Shown here: positions 21,196 to 35,900 of the stretch, piece after piece
Layout: every line of letters starts with the position of its first letter
Numbering within the stretch: the stretch's first letter is position 1
NCBI GenBank assembly: GCA_017506865.1
Contig: JAFCMP010000172.1
Coordinates: 56,891-120,890 of the forward strand
Reading direction: 5' to 3'
Source of the DNA: Tribonema minus
Taxonomy: Eukaryota > Sar > Xanthophyceae > Tribonematales > Tribonemataceae
DNA length: 64,000 nt
Notes under the pieces: generated by a model
What the model saw: the letters and a program-made list of their open reading frames with translations, nothing else
Told to the model about the DNA's origin: nothing
The model's database searches: none
Translations under genes and position numbers: made by a program

Positions 21196-22474
21196 GTCCT
21201 CCTAGAAGCATGTATTAGAAGGGGACCGCATAGTGCAACTTGCCTGCTTCATGATACCGGATCTGTACGCTTCAAAATGGCAGTGTTTGCTGGGCTAGAG
21301 CTTGCCTTTCCTTTCAAATGGCTTGTCGCATGTAAATGCAACAAAAGATGCTCCCTTGTCACGTTGGGAGACTTCTGAACAGTCTACCATGCGCTGCATT
21401 CAATGACATACAGAGTGTCATGCGGAGTGTGAACAAGCATGGGTTTGCAGGCAGGAAGTGTTGCTGTGCAAATGCCAATCGAGGGCCTTTCGGGCTTTAT
21501 AGGGGCTCCAAGGGGGAACGGGGGGGCTTGGGGATACTGTGTGAGGGCATTTCTCAGCGGTTTGTGTCAGCACCCCCTTTGACTGAAAGGTTCAAGTTTT
21601 AACACATGCGGCTATGCACGTGCGTCAGTGGACCATCTCGCGCCATTCTGACTGTCCCTGGAGCCGGCACTTGAGGGCCCTGGAACTAACTAACTTGCTT
21701 GCGCCGTATGCAGTGCACTGGGGGCTGCGAAAGCAAGGGTTTCAAATCACAATCCTCTCTAACAAAAAAGCGCAAGGGACGAAGCCAGCAAACCGTGGCT
21801 ACAGCGGCGTGCCGCCGTCGTCTTCATCGCGCGCGCCGCCGCGCGACGCGCCAGTCTGCTGAGCATCCCTCGTATCCGAGCACTGACACACGCAGGTCGC
21901 GGAGCGCTGGCGAGCGCTGGCAAATGCGAGCTGAGCGCTGTGGATGGGAGCGTCACTTCCTGACAACACACGAGAAACAAAACCATCACGTCTCCGGGTA
22001 CGTGATTGCGCGCCTGGCGCTGCGCCCGACTCTGCCTCGGACGCGTCTCTGCTGCCGTTTCAGCAGGGGCGCCAGGTCGTTTTTATGCACATCTTCAACT
22101 TGAAGTGCCAGCAATCAGTGCTGCAGTCTCGCGCGCCCGCCGCCAGCGACTCAGGAAAGAGGCGCAGCTGTGCGTCGTGCATCGGGGGTGCTGCTGGCAC
22201 TGCAGCCGTCGCTGCCAGCGCTGCCGCTGCCGCTGCCGCTGCAGCCTGTTTACTGCTGCTGCTGCTGCTGCTGCCATGGCGGTGCTGCCAGGCGGCTGCT
22301 GCTGCAGTAGTCGCGCCAGTGCTGCCGCACACGCCCATCACAACCGCCGCTGCTGCGCTTGACTCACTGCTGCCGGCACTGCAGTTGCCCGCTGCTGCTG
22401 CTGCTGCTGCTGCAGTGATGGCGCCATCACTACCGCTGCTGCCCATGTAACCGCTGCCGCTGCCGCCGCCGCGG
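21196..22474. other. Intergenic region with trinucleotide (CTG/GCT) tracts
   Basis: No conserved gene. From about 22200 to 22600 there are many GCT/CTG/GCC runs (for example 22254-22274 and 22394-22412), which in every frame give Ala, Leu or Cys-rich products. It includes the 3' flank of the long minus-strand gene that ends at 22475. Confidence 0.5.
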
Positions 22475-25400
22475 TCACATTGTCGACGGCGTGTCCGGCA
22501 GCACGGCACTGCCACGGAGGCTGCCCGACATCGTTGTGCTGCTGCCGCCGCCGCCGCCGCCGCCGCTGCTGCCGCCGCCGCTGCTGCTGCCGCCGTCATT
22601 GCCCGTGTAGCTGCCCTCCTCATGCATGAGCAGCCGCATCGAGTTCGCAAAGTTGAAGTTGGCGAGTGCGCCTCGTGCGGGGGGTCCTTCGCCGCCGCGC
22701 GCAGCGACCGATGCCGTTCGGAGCGCTGCCGCATCTGGAGAGGAACTGTCCGTGGAACTCGCCGCAGAACTCGCCGCGGAACTCGCCAGAGAACTCGTCG
22801 ACCGGGACCGCGACGGGACGTCGGCGATGGGGGCGCGCGCGGGCGGCTTGGAGACCTTGCGCGCTATCGTCTGCAGCCACTCAGACACAGGATGGTGGAA
22901 TTCAGGGGAGAGGCACATCAGCAAATGGAGGTGGCTTTGTATGCACTCACTCGAGAGCGGTCAGGGGAGGGTGACATCAGCTCATGGAAGTGGCTTCGTG
23001 TACATTCGCCAGAGTGAGGTAACTATGGGATTCTGGAGAGAGGCGCAATGTGACGCACCGCGCAGAGACAAAGGTGGTTTGCAAAGGTTGACTGGTTCGT
23101 GCAAGGCACGTCTACACAGCGCCATGCAGCTGGGCTGCTGCTGCGCCGCCCGCGGCAATCGCGCTCGCGTCTTTGGAAGCTGGCGCACCGACTGCAGCAT
23201 GCCATGCAGGGCTGCAGTGATAGCGCATGCACATGCGGCTGGAGATGGTGAGAATGGTCTTGCGTACTGCTTCCGTCACAGTGGCCCCGGAACATCAGAA
23301 ACTTCAACACCAGGAAGACTGAGAGTTCGCGCTGCGAGGCGACACGTGCTCGGTACCCTGTTCTTCGAGCGCATGCTGCAGCTCAATTGAGAGTGGCATG
23401 AGCCAGGCATGAGCATCCGTATGCAGTGCATCAAGCAGGTATCATGTCAGTTACCGTAATGCGTGATGCGTGTGAGGTGCCCTGCTCGCATCAACTTCAT
23501 ACTTGAAGTGCACACTTGACAATGACGAGCGCAGGACACCGCGCGGATGCGCGCAGTGCCAGGGCTCACCAGCACGGAGCCGCTGACGGCCTGCGCGGCG
23601 ACGACGCACTGGATGAGCGTTGCCACCGTCAGTATCACGCTGAGCGTCACCACCAGTGCGGCGAACACGTTGCCCGTGGACCTCTGCACCTCGTTCAGCA
23701 GGCCTATGTAGAAGCTGAAGAACACGACCAGACCTGCACACAAAGCGAAAAGGAGCACATTTGAAAATGGGCAAATTGAATTCAGTACTTGAAGTATGGA
23801 GTTGCAGTAAATGGCTGCTGGAGGATAGCGCTGCGGTCACGAGGTAAACTGGCACCTGCAGGCTGGCAGCAAGCTGGTGTATCTGTAAAGGGGCTTGGAA
23901 AGCGGTGCTTTGGCTGCGGTGACCCCAGTTGCTCCAGAAAAGGTTGCAAGCTGTTGTGGATTTAGTGTGCCCGGTACGTGCGCTCGTGCGGTGGGTGTTC
24001 AGCAGCAGCCAGCTGCGCAAAGCGCACACGACTGAGCGCAGCGCTGCCGCACATGGATGGTGTTGTGTAGGCCGCCGATGCGGCGAATTTGGAGCAATGC
24101 AGGGGCCTCCTTGTGTGCTCCATTTCCTTACGCAAGTGTCCATGTGTACTGGCACCACAAGGCCCTAGACATGGGGTTGACTGCCTGTTCATGCAATGGC
24201 ATACATATTTAAAGCGGTGCTGCGCAAAGGTCAGCGTTCACTGAGGCTGGGGTCAGCAAGGGCTCTGCAGAGGCAACAAGTAGTTTTTGAAGTTGGCGGT
24301 CAGCGTAGGGTTTGCAGTTGACGGTCTGCACCCACCTGCAAGCATAGACGACACGTAGTCCGTCGAGTCCCTGAAGGGACGCACGAGCGCGAACAGAACC
24401 AGGCTGAGCACTGCCAGCGAGCACGCCGTCTCCACCTGCACGTGACTGGGGATGAACACCTGAGGAGAGAGGCAAGAGCACAAGGCAGTGGCATCAGTCA
24501 GGGGTGAATCACAGGGGCCAGGTGCGTCACATGGCTTGCGTAGTTCAACTACTCGAAGTGGTGTGAGGACGAGCAAGTACAGTAGCACTGCGGCCCGCAT
24601 GGCAGCCGCCGCCACCCGACACTCGAGCGATAGTTATCGCTTGCCTACGAGCATCACACTTGTTGAGCACAAAAGCGGCAAGGGGGGGGGAAGACAGGGG
24701 CTCTAGTTGATAAGCGTGCGATCACTACAGGGGCAAATTGCGAGCTGACGCTGGCTGCACATGTGAGTGCTCCTCAGCGTCCTAGCCACAGCGTACAGAG
24801 ACTGCACCGTAGCGGCACACCCTGTATTCCTATTCAAGCAACATCTCCACAACAACTCGTCACCATACTGGGCGCCGTTACGTACCAGCATACCCGTCAG
24901 CGCGAGCCGGCGGAAGCACTCCACCACCTCAAAGTAGCGCTGCCGCTGCGTGTAGTTCTGCGTGAGGAAGCGGATCGCCATGCCGGGGCGCGCGCGCTCC
25001 GCGCGCTGCCGCCGCCGCCGCTGCCGCCGCGGCGACGGCGGCAGCGGCGTCTCGGCGCACGCGCCAAGCGTCAGCGACGACGCAGCAAGGTCGTGTTCGA
25101 CCGCCCTGTCGTGCGCGAGGAGCACTGCTGCAAAGAGCGTGGGGATGCCGGCCACGTACACCGCGACCTGCAGGCGGGCGCGCGCAGTGGCGTGGGTAGC
25201 GTCAGGCAGCGTGGTCTGCAATGGCGGGCGCGGCAGTGCTCGAGAGGGGGTTGGCAGCGCCGCCGCCGCCGCCGCCGCAGTCGCTTGCGCAGCAGTAGCC
25301 GGTGCCGCGGCGGTGGCCGTGCTGGTGTGGCGCTGCCGTGCGCTGCGGGGTGCGCTGGCCGCACGCGCAGCCGCCCGCTGAGATGTGTCACCGCAGAAGT

Positions 25401-28400
25401 GTAGTCGCGTAGGCATGTATTGGCATTGCAAGAGGGACACGAAGCTCTCGCACATGCGAGAGCGCCTTGCGCAGGCCTGCTGTACCGCCTATGGCTTCTC
25501 CCTGCGAGTGACCAAGCGGAAGCGCTTTGCGACGGGCTGCTGCTGAGCTGAGCGCAACAGCTGCAGCATGCTAATGCGCAGCGGCCATGCATGGCCGCCG
25601 CCGCCTACCGCATATACTAGCGTTTTCAGCGGGGGTACCAGGCTGGGCGCTGCGCTTCATTGTGCACGCGGCAGAGCATGCGCAGACTGTCATGAGCAGT
25701 GCTGCGCGCACACCGCCTGCATGCACCGCAGCGGGCGCCGTCGTCAGCGGCGTGAGCACGGCGCTCACCGTGTGACACTATGTGACTCAGCCGCGCTGCT
25801 TATGGTGGTGGATGAGCGTTGCCTCAAGGCTCTGCGCTCTGGCAACCTCAAAGCATTTGTACGTTCCGATCTGAGTCATACTTCTTCAGAGCTGCTGTGA
25901 CGTGCGCCCAACGGCATGGCATGCACAGGGGGGGGGGGGGGGGGGGGGAAGGGGGGCTCACCATGAACCCGGCGTAGATCTTGGACGCCCTGTGCTGCGC
26001 CGTGTTGCACATGATGGAGTAGTCGGCGGCCAGGTAGTAGGGGGCATCCGCCAGCGCGCTGCCGAGGTTGTCGCACACAAACGTCTGGAAGATCACCTGA
26101 GCATCATCACGCGAGAGCGGACGCGAAGCGCACGCGGACGCGTCACAGGACTGCGTGACACCGTTGTCGCTGTTGCGCGAGCCAGCGGCGCATGATACGG
26201 GGCATCCTCCCCTGCTCATATAGGGTTAGGGATACAGTCAGGGTTAAGATGATGTGACGCTCCATCCGCGAATGGTCGCTTGAAAGTGCGCAAGGCTCTT
26301 GCGGCCGCACGCAGCGCGATCGCGCAAGCTGACTATCGACAGCACGCTGTGGCATGCGCACGCGCGTCGTACGGTGCGGCGCACTGTGCGCATGCACTTC
26401 TTCTTTTGAGTACTTCAAGTAGTTCATTTGAAGTTGAACGCGAAACAGACTAGTGCACGGCAGACACGGCGGTGCACAAGTGCGGCGCATCACGATCTTG
26501 GCATGCAGCGGGGTGCCCCGAGCGTGGCGTGCGCAGCAGTGCAGCAGCGCTCAACAGCAGTCGGCTCACCGTGGTAACCGCTGGGAATATCAGGAAGCAC
26601 ATGACGACGATCAGCTGCACGTGCTTCGACCGGGCCAGCGCCAGGTCGTCTTCGACGCACGGCCCGAACGTCACGCGCGCAGCAGCGCCGCCGTCGTCGC
26701 CGCCGCTGGCTGCAGCGGCGCGCGCGGCGACGGCGGCGGCATGTGCGGCGGCAGCGCGCCGCAGCACGCGCCAGCGATGCACGACGTACGTCATAGAGAG
26801 CAGGCCCACTACGCACAGCGGCGCGAGCGTGTACATGAGCAGGCGCTGGTAGAAGTTGAAGTGGAAGAGGCAGCCCGCCGAGAGGCCCCAGCCAATGTTG
26901 AAGTTGAGGATGCTGAGCGCGGAGAACAGCCTGGGGAAATGGAGGGGGGGGGGGGGGGGGGGATCATCGTGGGGCCGGAGATTTTTGTGTTAAAGTTGGC
27001 TCTTGCATTTGGAGTGAGGCATGGGCCGATGCCTGACTGCTCCTATGCACCCACTACGCAGGCTGCGAGCGCAGAGCTCTCTGCTTCAGCTCATTGAGCC
27101 AAAGCCATGTGTGCTGGTGCACAGGCGCTGTTGACCAATGCGCTGCCATCGGCGTTGCGACTATGAATGACATTGCAGCTGCAACGGCTGGCAGGGGCAC
27201 AGATGATATAGCGGCAGACATTTCCTGACCGCGCTGTGGGGGGGCTGCGCATCGCAAGCAACGACTCATAGTCATGACTCACCGTACCCTCCCTCAACAA
27301 GAGACTCAGACTCATGACCCACCGTACGTACGAGCGGCCACGGCGGTAGCCGCTGGTGCCACTGCTCCACGCCGTGGGCGGTGCATGACACACAAACTAA
27401 ACCCCATCTTGAAGGACTTGAAACGTCACAAACATATTGTGTCGCAAAGCTCCGTGGCCGCACACTGTGGTTGACAGATGCCCAAACACAGGAACAATGT
27501 GCTAGGCAGTAACCTCTGGCCCTGTGCAGCAGCGCTCAGCACACCGTATACCAACCTACCCCCACGCATGCGCGCGCAGGCCGCGACACTCACCGTCTGA
27601 GAACCGGCGGGTACGGTATTCCGGTGATGGTGGGAAACTGTACGACGATCTGCGCGCACACCAGGGTAGGTACGTATGCAAGATGCATGGAAATTGTGGT
27701 CAGCTCCTGTTCACGACGGCGCAACAGGACGTTTCGTGCATTCACGCTGAGAAAACCGGCGTTTGAACGGCTGGCCGGGGTCCGTTCATGTGGAGAGCGA
27801 AGAGTTCAGATTGAGGCCAGCAGCCGCAGCCTCGATTCATCGTTGTTTGAGTTCACCCATAGTATATCACCCTGTTGTTGGAAATGCACATCAGCGTACT
27901 TGAAGTACGTCAATGTTAGCATCGCATTGCCGGGTCACACTACAAGCAGCAGAAAGGCATGGCGTCATGCATGCGGCCTACCCCTTGTGCACATCTGCAC
28001 ACAGCTGAGCACACCATACTTCGAAGTATGACATGGAAGCATCACATCGCAATGTGAAATGGTGCGCAAGCATCGCCCACAACGCCACCACCTGAGCACA
28101 GGACCCTTACCCCATACTACTTAGCCCCCGCCCGACCAAAAACCAGTCCCTGGACGATGACGACAGCAGCAGCGCTCGAGCAACGCGCATTAGGGTTGAT
28201 GTTAGGGTTGGAGTTAGGGTTGGGCTTCACCTGCAGCGCCACGAGCGGTATCTTGAGCTTGCTCCAGTTCATGGCGCCGAGGTACTGGATAATCTCGGAC
28301 ACGCGGCCGGTCGCGTCGAGCGCCTCGCCCGCAGCCTCCTCCGCCGTCTCCGCGCGCACGAGTTGCGAGATGCCGTATGCGATGGCGGCGCACGCGGCGA

Positions 28401-29887
28401 TCGCGATGACTGCGAAGACGACCTGCGCCGCCGCGCGCACGCCTTGCGAGCACGTGTAGCACCTGCCGCCGATGCCCGCGGCGTGGTTCGGCTCGCACAG
28501 CGAGCAGTACGGGCCCGCGTTGCTGCACGCGCAGGGGGCGGCGGGCGGTGGCAGTTGCGAAAACTGAAACACATCGGGCACGGCAGGTGGAGATTGTGGA
28601 GGCTGTCGACGCTGCGGCGGCGGGGTGGCGGGCAGTGCGCCAGTGCACTGAGACCCTGATTCTTGGCCAAATGCCTGCCGCATGATCAGGGCATCTCTCA
28701 GAGGCGTGCGGCTGAACTTCTGAATGAAAATGGAGCAGCGGTCACTGAGAACTGCACTTGATGCTCGGGGGTGGCACCACGAGAGTCGCACCTGCTGCAG
28801 CAGGGAATAAAACGGTGCACCTGCTGCGGCAGCTGCCCTTGCGTGTAGCATCAGAGTACCCGAAATGTGCATTTCTTTACCTGCACATAACACACAAGGC
28901 GTTCTGTGGCACGCATAGCAAAATGCCACCGCTATGCCCACCAGGCATTGCCAGACAAAACACATGAAACGACAGCAGCGGCGGCTGCTGCAGGCACGGC
29001 GCCTGCGCTGCGCAACGCGTCATCGCTCAGCACTAATAAGGCCACCACGTCAGCAACCAGCGCCGCCGCCACGAACTCACCCCGGGTGGCACGCATTATC
29101 GAGCCCCCCCAGGCACACCGCCTCGTTCTGGCACTCAAGCACGCGCGGACTCTCGCCGAGCGCCGCTGCGGGCATCCAGTAGCCGCCGCGCACGGGCAGC
29201 CGCGCGTCGGCGGCGCCGTCCGCGGAGCAGTCCAAGCCCTCGGCGCCGCCAGAGATGTCTGCGCACGCGAGGCACTCCGTGCCGGTCCAGTAGAGACCGG
29301 AGCGGCAATACCAGTGGACGGAGTCGAGGGACGCGGCGGCGGCGGCGACGGTCACGCCGCTGCTGCCGCCGCTGCCGCCGCCGCCGCCGCCGCCGCGCAG
29401 CCACGTCCACGCCGTCAGGTTCAGCGCAAAGCTGCCGCTGTCGGCGGGGCCCGTGACGACGATGTCGATGCTGTGCTCGCGCGCCGCCGCCGCACCTGCT
29501 GTGTCCGCGCCCGCCAGGCCGCGCTGCGCGCTGCCGCCGCTGCCGCCGCCACAGCGCAGGATGCCGGACGGCGGCGCGGCGGTCCAGCGCTGCCGCGCGT
29601 CCGCCGTGTCCGCGGTGATGCTCCACATTACGGGAGAGTCACCAATTGCGGCACCGGCGCTCCGAGCGCTGCTGCCGCCGCATGCCAGCGCCAGCGTCAC
29701 GTTCACGCTGCGCGGCGCGGGGTGGAACTGCGCCGCGGGCGCGCGCGCGGCGAGCGCGAGCGGCGGCAGCGCGGGCGCGGCGGCGGCGCAGTACACGCCA
29801 ATGTCGCCGTCGACGCAGTGCTCAGCGGGACCGCACAGGTCCGCGCTGTCGGCGCAGGCGGCGACGCCCTGCGCCAGCGGCGGCGCC

Positions 29888-29927
<40 letters not shown>

Positions 29928-32900
29928 TGCCGTAGTTGCCGGCGTCAACGACGGCGTTAATAATGAGCGCAGGCGGCGCGCCGGGGGCAGTGGCGACCAG
30001 CGGCGCGCAGCTCGACTGCGTGAAGTCGGGCTCGCGCAGGCGCAGCATGCCGGCGGAGGCGACGGCCTGCGGCGCGGCGGCGCCCCAGCGCGCGAATGCG
30101 CAGCGCGCGCACGCGAAGGACGACGCGTCAAGCACCTGCAGCGCGGAGCGCGGCAGCGCATCGTCGTTGGCGTCGCGCAGCAGCACATCGAACGCCGTCA
30201 CCGCGCTCGTGCCGCCGACGAAGACGACGGGGCCGGCGGAGACGCGCTCGGCGTCGAATGCGCAGCGCGAGAGCGTCGCGTTGCTGTTGCCACTGAGGTA
30301 GAGAGCGGCCGCCTGCGCGAGGGCCGTGTTGGCGGAGCTGCGCACGCCGGACATGCGCAGCGTCACGTAGGTGGTGCCGTAGATGCCGCCGCCGCGGACA
30401 CTGGCGCTGGTGCGGGGGATTGGCGCGCGGGGAGAGGATGAGCAGAGGGGGGGGGGGAGCAGGGGGGCGGTAAGATGGTGAGAGCGAGTGCGCGCGTGTT
30501 ACCTGACACTGGACCTAGCGCGGAGCAGCAGGCATGCGACCGGCAAAGGCATGTAGCTGACGGAAACAGCTTCAGGTGCTGGGAAGGCGTTCAGGAAGTG
30601 GCAATTTGAACATGCTCAACCCGGGCAGCTCATTGTTGATCGGCAGCTGCACAAATTGAAGAGGCGGTACAGGCATTCGCAATTTCTCCAAAGAAACCAG
30701 AGATCACGCATCAATTTCGAGTTCAACTTCCGCCTGTTGAGTGGTCCAGATAACGTCCTGCACTCAATCTCAGACAGTCTGCAAAGGCACCACACTGCCT
30801 CCAGTAGCACCCAAGTTACGATATGTCAGCATCGATGACATCAACGGGGCCAACGAGATGCGCGGGACGCACGTGTTGTTGGAGATGACCGTGTCGGAGA
30901 TGTCGGCGGTGATGGGGTAGAACGGCTTGTCAACGTACGAGTACGTCTGCAGGTCCCCCGTGTTGCTGTACAGCGTCCCTGTTCGCGACAGCCAGCCAAC
31001 GCAAGAAAGAAAAAGAGACACGGTTGTTAGACATCGGGGGTCCTTTTTGGCACATCCAGGTGATGCAACACAAGGAGGTGCAGCTGCTCAACCACTCCTT
31101 GGAAACATCGTGGCACAGCAGGATGTGCAAGCGTGCGATGCCCCTGGTTCCGCCGCATGCAGCGTGACTAGACCAGGCGCAATGATGTGGTGGCAGGCCT
31201 GCGGGCTGATGAACCTCGGGGCAAAAGCATCGTAGCACAGCGAGATTCTCAAGCGTGCATCGCCCGTGGCCCTTGCGCGCACAGCGCTACCGAGTTAAAC
31301 GCAATGAAGTCGTGGCAGGCGTGCGGACGGTCGCGCGCGGCGCCTGCGCGCCTCGGCACGCCACGTGGCGCCTTGGGTGAGCGTTGACACGATTTCACAG
31401 CAGCGCTCGCCCCCCAGGTGTCATGTGAGTATCGCAACATGACCTGACCTTTGCGAAACTGCATGTGTGCATGAGCTGGGGGCGGGGTCACCATATGATG
31501 CTGTGGCATGGGAACTGCCCCCCCTCCTGAACCATGCTCACTGGTGCGCGACCATGCCATCACATCACCACATGGTCAGCAAGTCATCAAACCACAATCT
31601 ACTTGGTTCTTCAAGTGTTTCAAAGCAGTTGGTTCAACGTCAGCATGGAACAGGCATCTAACGAGCCGTGCACACGTACCGTCGAAGCAGAAGGCGCCGC
31701 CATCCTGCTGCGCCTCGTTGTCCAACACGCGCGACTCCGTGATGACAAAGGTGCTATTCGCGCCAATGTAAACCGCGCCACCTGTGTGGGGCATCGACAA
31801 GCACGAAGTGAGCTGTGCGCAAGGTGATGTCTCACTGATGCTAAAGCGGTCCACAACCCAGGATGCCGCGCGCGCCCGTTTTCGCGAGCAGAAGGGGCCA
31901 GCACCGTCAGTCTCCGCAAGACATACAGCGCGCGACCGGTTGCTGTAGCTCTACTCGGACCCTGAGCCTATGTACCCCTGATGGCAGTGCTCCCCACTCG
32001 GCCCTGTGCACGTGCAATTCGCCGCTCTTGCGTTTCACTCTGGCCCCGGACACTACCCCTAATGGCGATGCTCGCCCGACCATCATGCCACTCAGACTCA
32101 GACTCCGACCCTGACCCTGATGGCAGCGCCCACTCGAGCGTCGCTTCACTGAGACCTCGGACCCTGACCACACTCCCAACGGCGCGTTGCCGCGCACCCA
32201 AACCGCCGCCGCTTCACTCAGACCCAGACTCAGACTCAGACCCCCGAGCGGCAGCGCTCACCCGACCCCTTCTCGGCGACGTTCCCCTCCACGGTGCAGT
32301 TGTGCAGGCGCAGGTTGTCGCCGAAGACGTACACGGCGCCGCCGAGGTCGCCTGCGCGGTTGCGCCTGATGTCGCAGTGCTCAGCCACGACGAGCGACGT
32401 GCCGCCCGGGGCCTTGATCAGGCCGTTGGCGACCTCCGGCGAGCCTGAGGGCATGTGAAGTTGAAGTTGGAGGCGACATGCAGAGTTGAACTTGAAGGTG
32501 ATGTGCTCCAGCATGGTTGAGCAATTCGGCGAACGAGGCGCGCATGTATTGTTGTTCCAAGTACTGTCTATGTGCTGAGCATTGTGCTGTCCCGCCAGCA
32601 TGCAGCGTGGCAAACCGCCGCCAGGCTGGGCAACGTCGGCACAGTTACAGACTGGCCGCAGGCGGAGGGAGGGCGCATGCGACTGCCCCGGGTGCCATCC
32701 CCCCTACCGCTGCTACGGTGTATGCCCGCTCCGTAGCAGCCCAACAGTAACTGTGTGCAGACAAGTGCGCGCACAGCGCGTTGCAGCGTTACGCTGGCCG
32801 CGCGCTCGGACATCGGGCTGGTGCAATGCACGCCATTGCACTGCACGCCATTCCATGACTGTAGAGGGCGTTGGGAGCAATATCAGGCCCCCTCACACTC

Positions 32901-35900
32901 CCCCACCCAGTCCCTCGCACACACATCACGCGTTGAAGTTTCACGCTCTCGGATCACTTCAAGCAAGTGTACACTGGCGCGGGATCCTCACGTTTGACCT
33001 GCTCGGGTGGCACCACAGCCACTGCTAACCTGTCGCATCGAAGCAACCTACGTGAATCGCGAGGACGTCAGCACCGCGCTGCCGCTCGCGAATCCCACTC
33101 TTTGTAGTGCCGCTTTCGCCCAGGCACTCGCCGACCACAACCGCAGCCATCTTACACAATAACGCCGTCATATCAGGATTCTTTCACCATATCAAATTTA
33201 TTCACACGTCAGAATTCACTCATGTGCCGCGACCGCCATCGCCGAGCCCTTACTCAGGACTCCCCACCTTTCATGCCCACGAAGCCGCCGATGGCGCCGG
33301 CGCGGTTGTCCTCAATGACGACGCTGTCGAGCATCACGGTGGCGTTGATGTACGTCACCAGGCCGCCGCCGCTGCCGCTCGCGTAGTTGTCGCGCAGCAC
33401 ACCGCGCGTCATGACGAGGCTCGACGAGTAGCGCACCTGCGCAGCGGGCGGGTTGAGCGTTGCCATGAGTGTTGCGTGAGGGGTTGTGGCGGTAGCGTGG
33501 CGCAGCCAGACGCGAGTAAAGAAGCCGTTGCCGAGCATTGCAGGGGGTAGGTGTCGTTGAGGAGAGGCTCAGCGTTGCCACAAGGCTCGTGTGTGGCAGC
33601 AGCGCGGCGCCGCCGGACAGGCGCAATGGCGCCGCTGTGAGCAGACTGCTGCGACGTGAGCACCCTGATAGGGGTTGGTGTGGTGTCAGGGCGTGACAGC
33701 ATAGAGGAAGGGGAGCGGCACACACGCCGTCACCACATGCGATGGGGATCGTACCGTGCGGCCCTGTTCACACCATTGTGGTCCGACATGCGAGGCGCAC
33801 TGCATGAGCGCTGTGACACCAACCTCACGCCTCAGCAGCGCTCAACATCAGAATCAGCGCAGCGGCAACAGCTATTGACACCATCGAGACATTCGGTGTG
33901 CAAAATGCGGGAACCTTGCGGGGGAAGCTGAGGGCACAAGCGGCCCATCCTTGATGACACTGCAGCAGCCGTACACGCATCCGCGCCGCAGCAGCGCTGC
34001 CGCCGCCGCCGCAGCGTCACCGCCGCCGCCGTCGGCAGCGGCGCAGTCGGGTCGCGGCACACGCAAGACAAGCGCTGCCACCACACCGCGCGCTGCGCGC
34101 TGCCGCCGCACCTGGAGGCCGCCCGCCTGCGCCGCGCTGTTGCGCGCGACGACCGTGTCGCGCAGCACGACGCGCGCCGACTCCAGCGCGTGCAGGCCGC
34201 CGCCGGCGCAGTTCCAGCACGCATTGTCGGTTACGTGACTGTCAGCGATGAGCGCGGTCGTCGCGACGGGGAAGGCGCCGAGCTGGTAGCCGCCGTCGAC
34301 CGCGATCGCGGCGCCGTAGCGGTTCCACTGCTGCTCGGCCGTGGAGTTGAGAAGCGCGTTGGCGCGCAGCGTCACGTTGTGGAGCATCGCGTGCACGCCG
34401 CGGTGGAGCATGAGCGCGCCGCCGCGCCGGGCGGCTGCGGCGCGCGACGAGGGGTTGTGTGTTGTGTGTGTATTTGGTGTGGTGGTGTGATGTTGAAGTT
34501 TCAGGGAGGCGCATGACTTCAAGAGTTGAAGAACGCTGCACATGCTCACATTGGTGCAACTGCGCGATGGTCGCGAAGTGCACACACCTGCGTGATCACG
34601 GACAACGGCGTGCCGCATCGGCCGATGTCTAGCAAATGAGAGGGGCTGTACTGCAGCCTGTGCCGGTGCTGTGCGTGCGACGTCGTTGCCGATGAGCATC
34701 GCGCACTCGCCGTTGTTGCCAATGAACAGCGCCGGCTTTCCTCTACGTACTTGCGCGGCGCGGCCCTGCATTGCCAGCGAGCGCCGCTGCCGCTCCGCAT
34801 CCCCCAGGCACCCGCGTTGTCCGTGAGCACTGTGAACGCGTGCGCATGCGCCAGGGTGCTGCCGCCGAGCGCTGCTGCTGTGCGCGTGCGCACACGCGCA
34901 TGCGCACTGCCGTCAGGCACAATTCGCCGCCACGCGCGTACACGCACCTGCATTTCCGACGAGCACAGAGTCGCTCATGTCAAGGATGCTGATGCCCTCT
35001 ACGTAAACGGCGCCGCCGGTCGCGGGCGTGCTGTCGGCGGTGGAGTTGTTGAAGTTGCACGCGGCGACGCTCGCCTCCTGCAGCCGCGCCACGCTGTCGA
35101 GCGCCGCGGAGCTGTCTGAGATGAACAGCGCCCCCCCTGCAGCAGCGGCAAGGAAAACGAGGAAGCCGTCACGTGTGTGTACAATCTGACGTGGGTTTTG
35201 CAATGTGCTGTGGATGCACAACGTTTTGGCGGGACGCTGTGGGCTGGGGCCGCGGCTGAGATGCGAGTCAGTCGGCAGGCGGGCTTTTATAGCCTGTCAC
35301 CGAAGGAGCACTCTGTCGAGCACTGCGCAGCTGCGTGTGCTAGAGCTCAGTCAGTCAAATCAAATAGACGCGACACGCCAATAGCCGCTACGTATATGGA
35401 CGAGCCAGTGCCCAGCTTGACGCCACCTTGCTCTAGCCTAACAACTTCAAACTGGCGTCCTGTGCAGCATCGCTCAGCGCCCTCGGCACTCGCGCCAACG
35501 CACCGTCGCTGGTGGCGTTGTTGGAGTTGAAGTCGGTGCGCGCGAGCCGCAGCGGCGCGCCCGCTGTCGCCGCCACGGCGCCGCCATAGTACGCCTTGTT
35601 GCCCTCGAACACGCAGTCGACGATCACAGTCTCGCCTGCAGCATCAGTCGACGCGATCGCGCCGCCCCAGCCGCCGTGTATCAGGTCCCCGTCCGAGCCG
35701 CGGTGGCAGTGGTTGTCGGCGAACGACGCGCCGGCGGTGCGCAGCGTGGAGTTGGCGGCGGCGGCGACGGCGCCGCCGAGCAGGCGTGCGACGTTGTGGC
35801 TGAAGGCCGCGTCGCGCGTGATGCTCAGCGCGGCGCCCGCCAGCGCGACGGCGCCGCCGGAGAAGGCGGAGTTGCGGCGCCAGGTGCCGCCGGCGACGGT

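Noticed and set aside
22060..22734. Minus-strand Ala-rich open frame with Ala tracts
   Set aside because: Product of CTG/GCC trinucleotide tracts; overlaps the last surface-protein exon in a different frame and shows no domain.
28906..30441. 511-residue plus-strand open frame
   Set aside because: Arg/Ala/Gly-rich antisense of the large surface-protein exon 30406-29081; the minus strand has Cys-rich and beta-helix patterns and fitting splice sites.
34660..34731. Possible extra surface-protein exon coding KPALFIGNNGECAMLIGND
   Set aside because: Looks beta-helix-like, but no donor in the required phase was found; the 34874-34812 exon keeps phase without it. It may be a decayed repeat.
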